From: a virus | IMG/VR virus record: IMGVR_UViG_3300025674_006516 | Coordinates: 1 to 28,342 of that record | Reading direction: 5' to 3' (one strand) | DNA: 28,342 nucleotides | Part shown: positions 25,513 through 28,342 of the stretch, piece by piece | Layout: every line of letters begins with the position of its first letter | How positions within the stretch are numbered: the first letter of the stretch is position 1 | Made by a program: the position numbers and the translations under genes | Notes under the pieces: model-generated | The model's database searches: none | The model's input: only the letters and a program-made list of their open reading frames with translations | What the model was told of the DNA's origin: nothing

Positions 25513-28342
25513 TTAGCCTAGCAATCTAAAGTTTCTGTAAACGGATCTAGTGGAGAAACCCCACTTTGGATCATATTCTAGTCTTGACATGTAAGGGCGA
25601 TTTATGTGAATCCTATCCTTCTTGGGATCCACTCCCCAACACTTAATCTTTTCTGTTTCGTTATTGGAGTCAATCACTTCCACAATCCAAAAATCTTTGC
25701 CCTTCTTTGTCTTCTTTGGGATAACCTTGCGTGGAATAAACCAGCAGAGTTGTAGCTCTTCATCAAATTCAGAGATAGGTGGAATAAACTTTTCTTTTAG
25801 TTTCTCGATTGTTTCTGTACTGATAACCAAGTTCATGGGGAACACACCAGTCAAATCAGTCTTAAACTGAATGATCTCTTCCTCGGAAAAGTCGCCCTCT
25901 CCTCTATACAGATCAATGTTGCCATGAAACTTTTTCTTAGTCTTGGGCCTATCAACCACTGATGCAGACCAGAAGTGTTTACGACCAGTAAATCGATCAT
26001 CGATAAGAGAATCCATGGCCCCAGCCCTACAAAGAGCATCAAGAGCTTTCTTATTTAGTTTGGCATATTTTACTTCTTCTCGGAAGAGAAAATCCTCAAT
26101 ATCTGTAAATGGGCGATTGTTTAGAACCTGCTCCATCGCAGACTCACCAAAACCCTTGATACTTGTGAGCGGCTGAATGAGCGTCTTGCCGTCCTGACCA
26201 ATCTCCCAAGTACGACCAGAAGTGTTCACATCGACAGGCGCAATCTTGTAGCCAAGAGACTTCGCCAAGTTGATAGCGTTCTCCTTCTTGCTCTCGGGCT
26301 CTTTGTCGAGGAAAGCAGCAAGCCACTCTGCCTCAAAGTAAGTTAGGAGCCAAGCACACTGATAAGAAATGATAGAATAGGAAACAGCGTGGGACTTGTT
26401 GAAGCCATAGCCAGAGAAGTATTCAAACTTCTCCCATAGATCCTGCGCTTCAGCCCTAGCGATGCCCTTGTCAACACAGCCATCAATGAACTTCTTGTGA
26501 ATCCTATCCTTAACCTCAAAACCCTTGCCCGTCCCCTTTTTAGTTAGGAGCTTACGAAGCAAGTTGCCTTCGTCAAGAGTTAGTTCCTTGCCGAGTGCAT
26601 GAGCAATCTTGGCGATTTGTTCCTGAAAGATCAAGAAACCAAACGTTTCTTCGGTGATCTCCTGAACCTGTGGAGTGAGATACTTGATATACTGAGGGCT
26701 TTCCTTAGCGTCAATGTAATCCTCGTGGACGTTGGCCGATAGAGGGCCGGGACGATAGATAGAAGTGATAGCGGAAACATCAATAATGTTGTTTGGCCTC
26801 ACGCGCTCGGCAAAGTTCTGTGCTCCATCCTCGGTGAACTGGAATGTACCTACAAAGTTACCCTTGTGAAAAACATTTTCATAGACTCTCGCATCATCGA
26901 GGTTGATAACATCGGGATGCAGGTTCTTGTCGTAGAAGTCCTTGACCTGCTTGAACGTCGGCTCTGCAATACCATGATGTCGCTTTAAGATCAACTCAAT
27001 AGCAGTCTCCATCATGGCAAGAGTCGAAAGTCCGAGAAGATCGAACTTAATGAAGCCCATTGGCTCCAAGTGACGGACGTTCTGACCCTCAGACCAAGGA
27101 GTCTGACGAACACCCTTGGAGTTGATAAGGGGCATATTCTTATCCAAGTCCTCGGCAATCACAACACCGCCAGCATGACGGGAGGCAGACCGCACCTGAC
27201 CGACAAGAGCCTTAACATGCGTCTTGACATTTGGATACTTGCCCAAGAATCCCTTGAGAGAATCAGAGAACTCAAGAACCTCCTGCCAAGTTGGATTGTA
27301 AAGACCAGCCTTGATACCGTGCTTTGCCTTAGCAAGCGGAGTTGCTTCCTTGATCATTGCATTTGTGACCAAGTTAACTTCGCCGAACGGAATACCATAC
27401 AACTTTGAGATATCCTTGATCAGTGACTTCAACTGTAGGGTGTTCCAGTTTGAGATTGGAGCAACACAATCCTCGCCCCACAACTCAATCAACTTATCCT
27501 TCAACTCCATAGGGCGGCTGATGTCGTAGTCAATGTCGGGGTAGTCCTTGGCGTCGGAACGCAAGAAGCGAGAGAATAGAAGGTCGTACTTGATTGGATC
27601 AACCTGCGTGATGCCGAGAGCATAAGCAACAAGTGAGCCAGCAGCAGAACCACGACCCGGTCCAGCAAGCATCATTGTGTCTGTAACATCAACGATTGCT
27701 TTCATAGTCAAGAAATACTTTGAGAAGCCTCGGTCATCAATAACGTGGAGTTCTTCTTTTAGTCTCGCAAGGTACTGCTTGTTGTCAGCAAGGCCCAACT
27801 TACGGAGTCCCTCAAGAGAGAAGTTGATTAGCGCCTCAGTCGCGGTGTGTCCAGCAGGAACAACGAACGAAGGAAGACGAACAGTGTTGTCGGGAAGAAA
27901 GTTCTCAATGCGATCGAACGCAATGCGATGTGTCTCTTCGATAGAACGCAACACAAGGTCGTCATCGTACTCAGCGCCACAATCGGCTGAATACTTCTTG
28001 TAACTCTCCCACATTTCGTCGCCGTTCTTGGGGTAGAGTTCGTAACCAATCTCATCAACAGAGACAGGTAGTTCGCTCTCGGTGTCAGCCCACTGCGGGC
28101 GACCCTTGCCAAGCCAGCCAAGACGCTTGTATAGTTCGCGGTCCTTCCAAGCATCACGATTGGGATAGTGCGAGTCTGCGGTCGAGATCACCTTGACGCC
28201 AAACTCGTCACAAACTTGAATGACAAACTTGTTGAGTTCATGCTGCTCAGGAACATTGTTCCACTGAATCTCTCCGTGCCAGCGATCACCAAACACATCA
28301 ACCATCTTGCGGGTTGTATCTCGCATAGCCTCAAGCACAGCC
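25513..28342 (-). CDS. dnaE: DNA polymerase III alpha subunit (DnaE-type), 5' end outside window
   Basis: The frame is open through the right edge; about 942 residues are visible, lacking most of the N-terminal PHP domain (its end remains: VISTADSHYP). Motifs: LAGPGRGSAAGSLVAYALGI (224-243), catalytic PDIDYD (267-272), RHAGGVVIA (388-395), FIKFDLLGL (429-437) with the third carboxylate, FQFTEDGA, YRPGPL, FQEQI, GYGFNKSHAVSYSIISYQ, and a helix-hairpin-helix-like LNKKALDALCRAGAMD. The C-terminal ~100 residues include an OB-like stretch (QLCWFIPRK, KDFWIVEVID). It is the likely replicative polymerase of this phage. The tau-binding end appears shortened. Confidence 0.95.
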   Translation of the reverse strand, partial: AVLEAMRDTTRKMVDVFGDRWHGEIQWNNVPEQHELNKFVIQVCDEFGVKVISTADSHYPNRDAWKDRELYKRLGWLGKGRPQWADTESELPVSVDEIGYELYPKNGDEMWESYKKYSADCGAEYDDDLVLRSIEETHRIAFDRIENFLPDNTVRLPSFVVPAGHTATEALINFSLEGLRKLGLADNKQYLARLKEELHVIDDRGFSKYFLTMKAIVDVTDTMMLAGPGRGSAAGSLVAYALGITQVDPIKYDLLFSRFLRSDAKDYPDIDYDISRPMELKDKLIELWGEDCVAPISNWNTLQLKSLIKDISKLYGIPFGEVNLVTNAMIKEATPLAKAKHGIKAGLYNPTWQEVLEFSDSLKGFLGKYPNVKTHVKALVGQVRSASRHAGGVVIAEDLDKNMPLINSKGVRQTPWSEGQNVRHLEPMGFIKFDLLGLSTLAMMETAIELILKRHHGIAEPTFKQVKDFYDKNLHPDVINLDDARVYENVFHKGNFVGTFQFTEDGAQNFAERVRPNNIIDVSAITSIYRPGPLSANVHEDYIDAKESPQYIKYLTPQVQEITEETFGFLIFQEQIAKIAHALGKELTLDEGNLLRKLLTKKGTGKGFEVKDRIHKKFIDGCVDKGIARAEAQDLWEKFEYFSGYGFNKSHAVSYSIISYQCAWLLTYFEAEWLAAFLDKEPESKKENAINLAKSLGYKIAPVDVNTSGRTWEIGQDGKTLIQPLTSIKGFGESAMEQVLNNRPFTDIEDFLFREEVKYAKLNKKALDALCRAGAMDSLIDDRFTGRKHFWSASVVDRPKTKKKFHGNIDLYRGEGDFSEEEIIQFKTDLTGVFPMNLVISTETIEKLKEKFIPPISEFDEELQLCWFIPRKVIPKKTKKGKDFWIVEVIDSNNETEKIKCWGVDPKKDRIHINRPYMSRLEYDPKWGFSTRSVYRNFRLLG

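Noticed and set aside
25070-28157. Various plus-strand frames of 60-110 codons across the dnaE and J-domain genes
   Set aside because: They are antisense shadows of well-supported genes and lack ribosome-binding sites or recognisable domains.

Overview
The window looks like an early/metabolic segment of a large tailed double-stranded DNA bacteriophage, probably a jumbo-type or large myovirus-like phage. All ~47 genes I can support lie on the minus strand, packed with ATGA or TAATG overlaps. Enzyme genes of cellular origin (PurA, an IMP dehydrogenase-like enzyme, DnaE, GroEL, ClpP, TilS, UVDE) alternate with many small genes of phage style. I see no tRNA, rRNA, CRISPR array, insertion sequence or integrase. 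The host cannot be named from the sequence. The sigma-70-type promoters indicate that a bacterial housekeeping RNA polymerase reads at least part of the region.

Layout, in transcription order (right to left). (i) 28342-25353: 5'-truncated DNA polymerase III alpha gene and a tiny basic protein. (ii) 25346-21248: J-domain-like protein behind a strong hairpin, adenylosuccinate synthetase, UV-damage endonuclease, PD-(D/E)XK nuclease, a small helical protein, dUTPase. (iii) 21244-18397: MORC-like GHKL ATPase, Dam-type methyltransferase, zinc-finger protein, DUF3310 protein, thioredoxin-like protein. (iv) 18394-16064: IMP dehydrogenase/GMP reductase-family enzyme, a possible ribbon-helix-helix protein, a sigma region 4-like protein, a very acidic repeat protein. 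(v) 15983-12325: membrane-anchored protein, ClpP, GroEL, small proteins. (vi) 12356-5892: degenerate D12 methyltransferase-like protein, membrane protein, cupin, a 766-residue multidomain protein, membrane-anchored trypsin-like protease, nucleotidyltransferase and small genes. (vii) 5889-1: glutaredoxin, cytidine/dCMP deaminase-like enzyme, zinc-knuckle protein, several small 'GDLV' proteins, TilS-like enzyme, a possible gp32-like ssDNA-binding protein and a pentapeptide-repeat protein cut by the left edge.

The genes suggest three programmes. Nucleotide supply and replication: both enzyme families that act on IMP at the purine branch point, dUTPase, deaminase, redox proteins and DnaE. Proteostasis: GroEL, ClpP, a J-domain protein and a membrane-anchored protease. 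DNA protection and repair: UVDE, Dam, GHKL ATPase and PD-(D/E)XK nuclease.

Regulation is unusually readable. At least nine near-consensus TTGACA-16/17-TATAAT promoters sit at gene junctions or inside the 3' ends of genes. A left-hand subset shares an almost identical spacer. Because the promoters and Shine-Dalgarno sites lie inside upstream coding ends, they dictate C-terminal residues: two unrelated enzymes both end in LTAAA, and several small proteins end in KEN(K/E)E or KERNK. Two strong RNA hairpins stand out. One buries the ribosome-binding site of the J-domain gene; the other sits at the predicted 5' end of the transcript entering the clpP-groEL segment.
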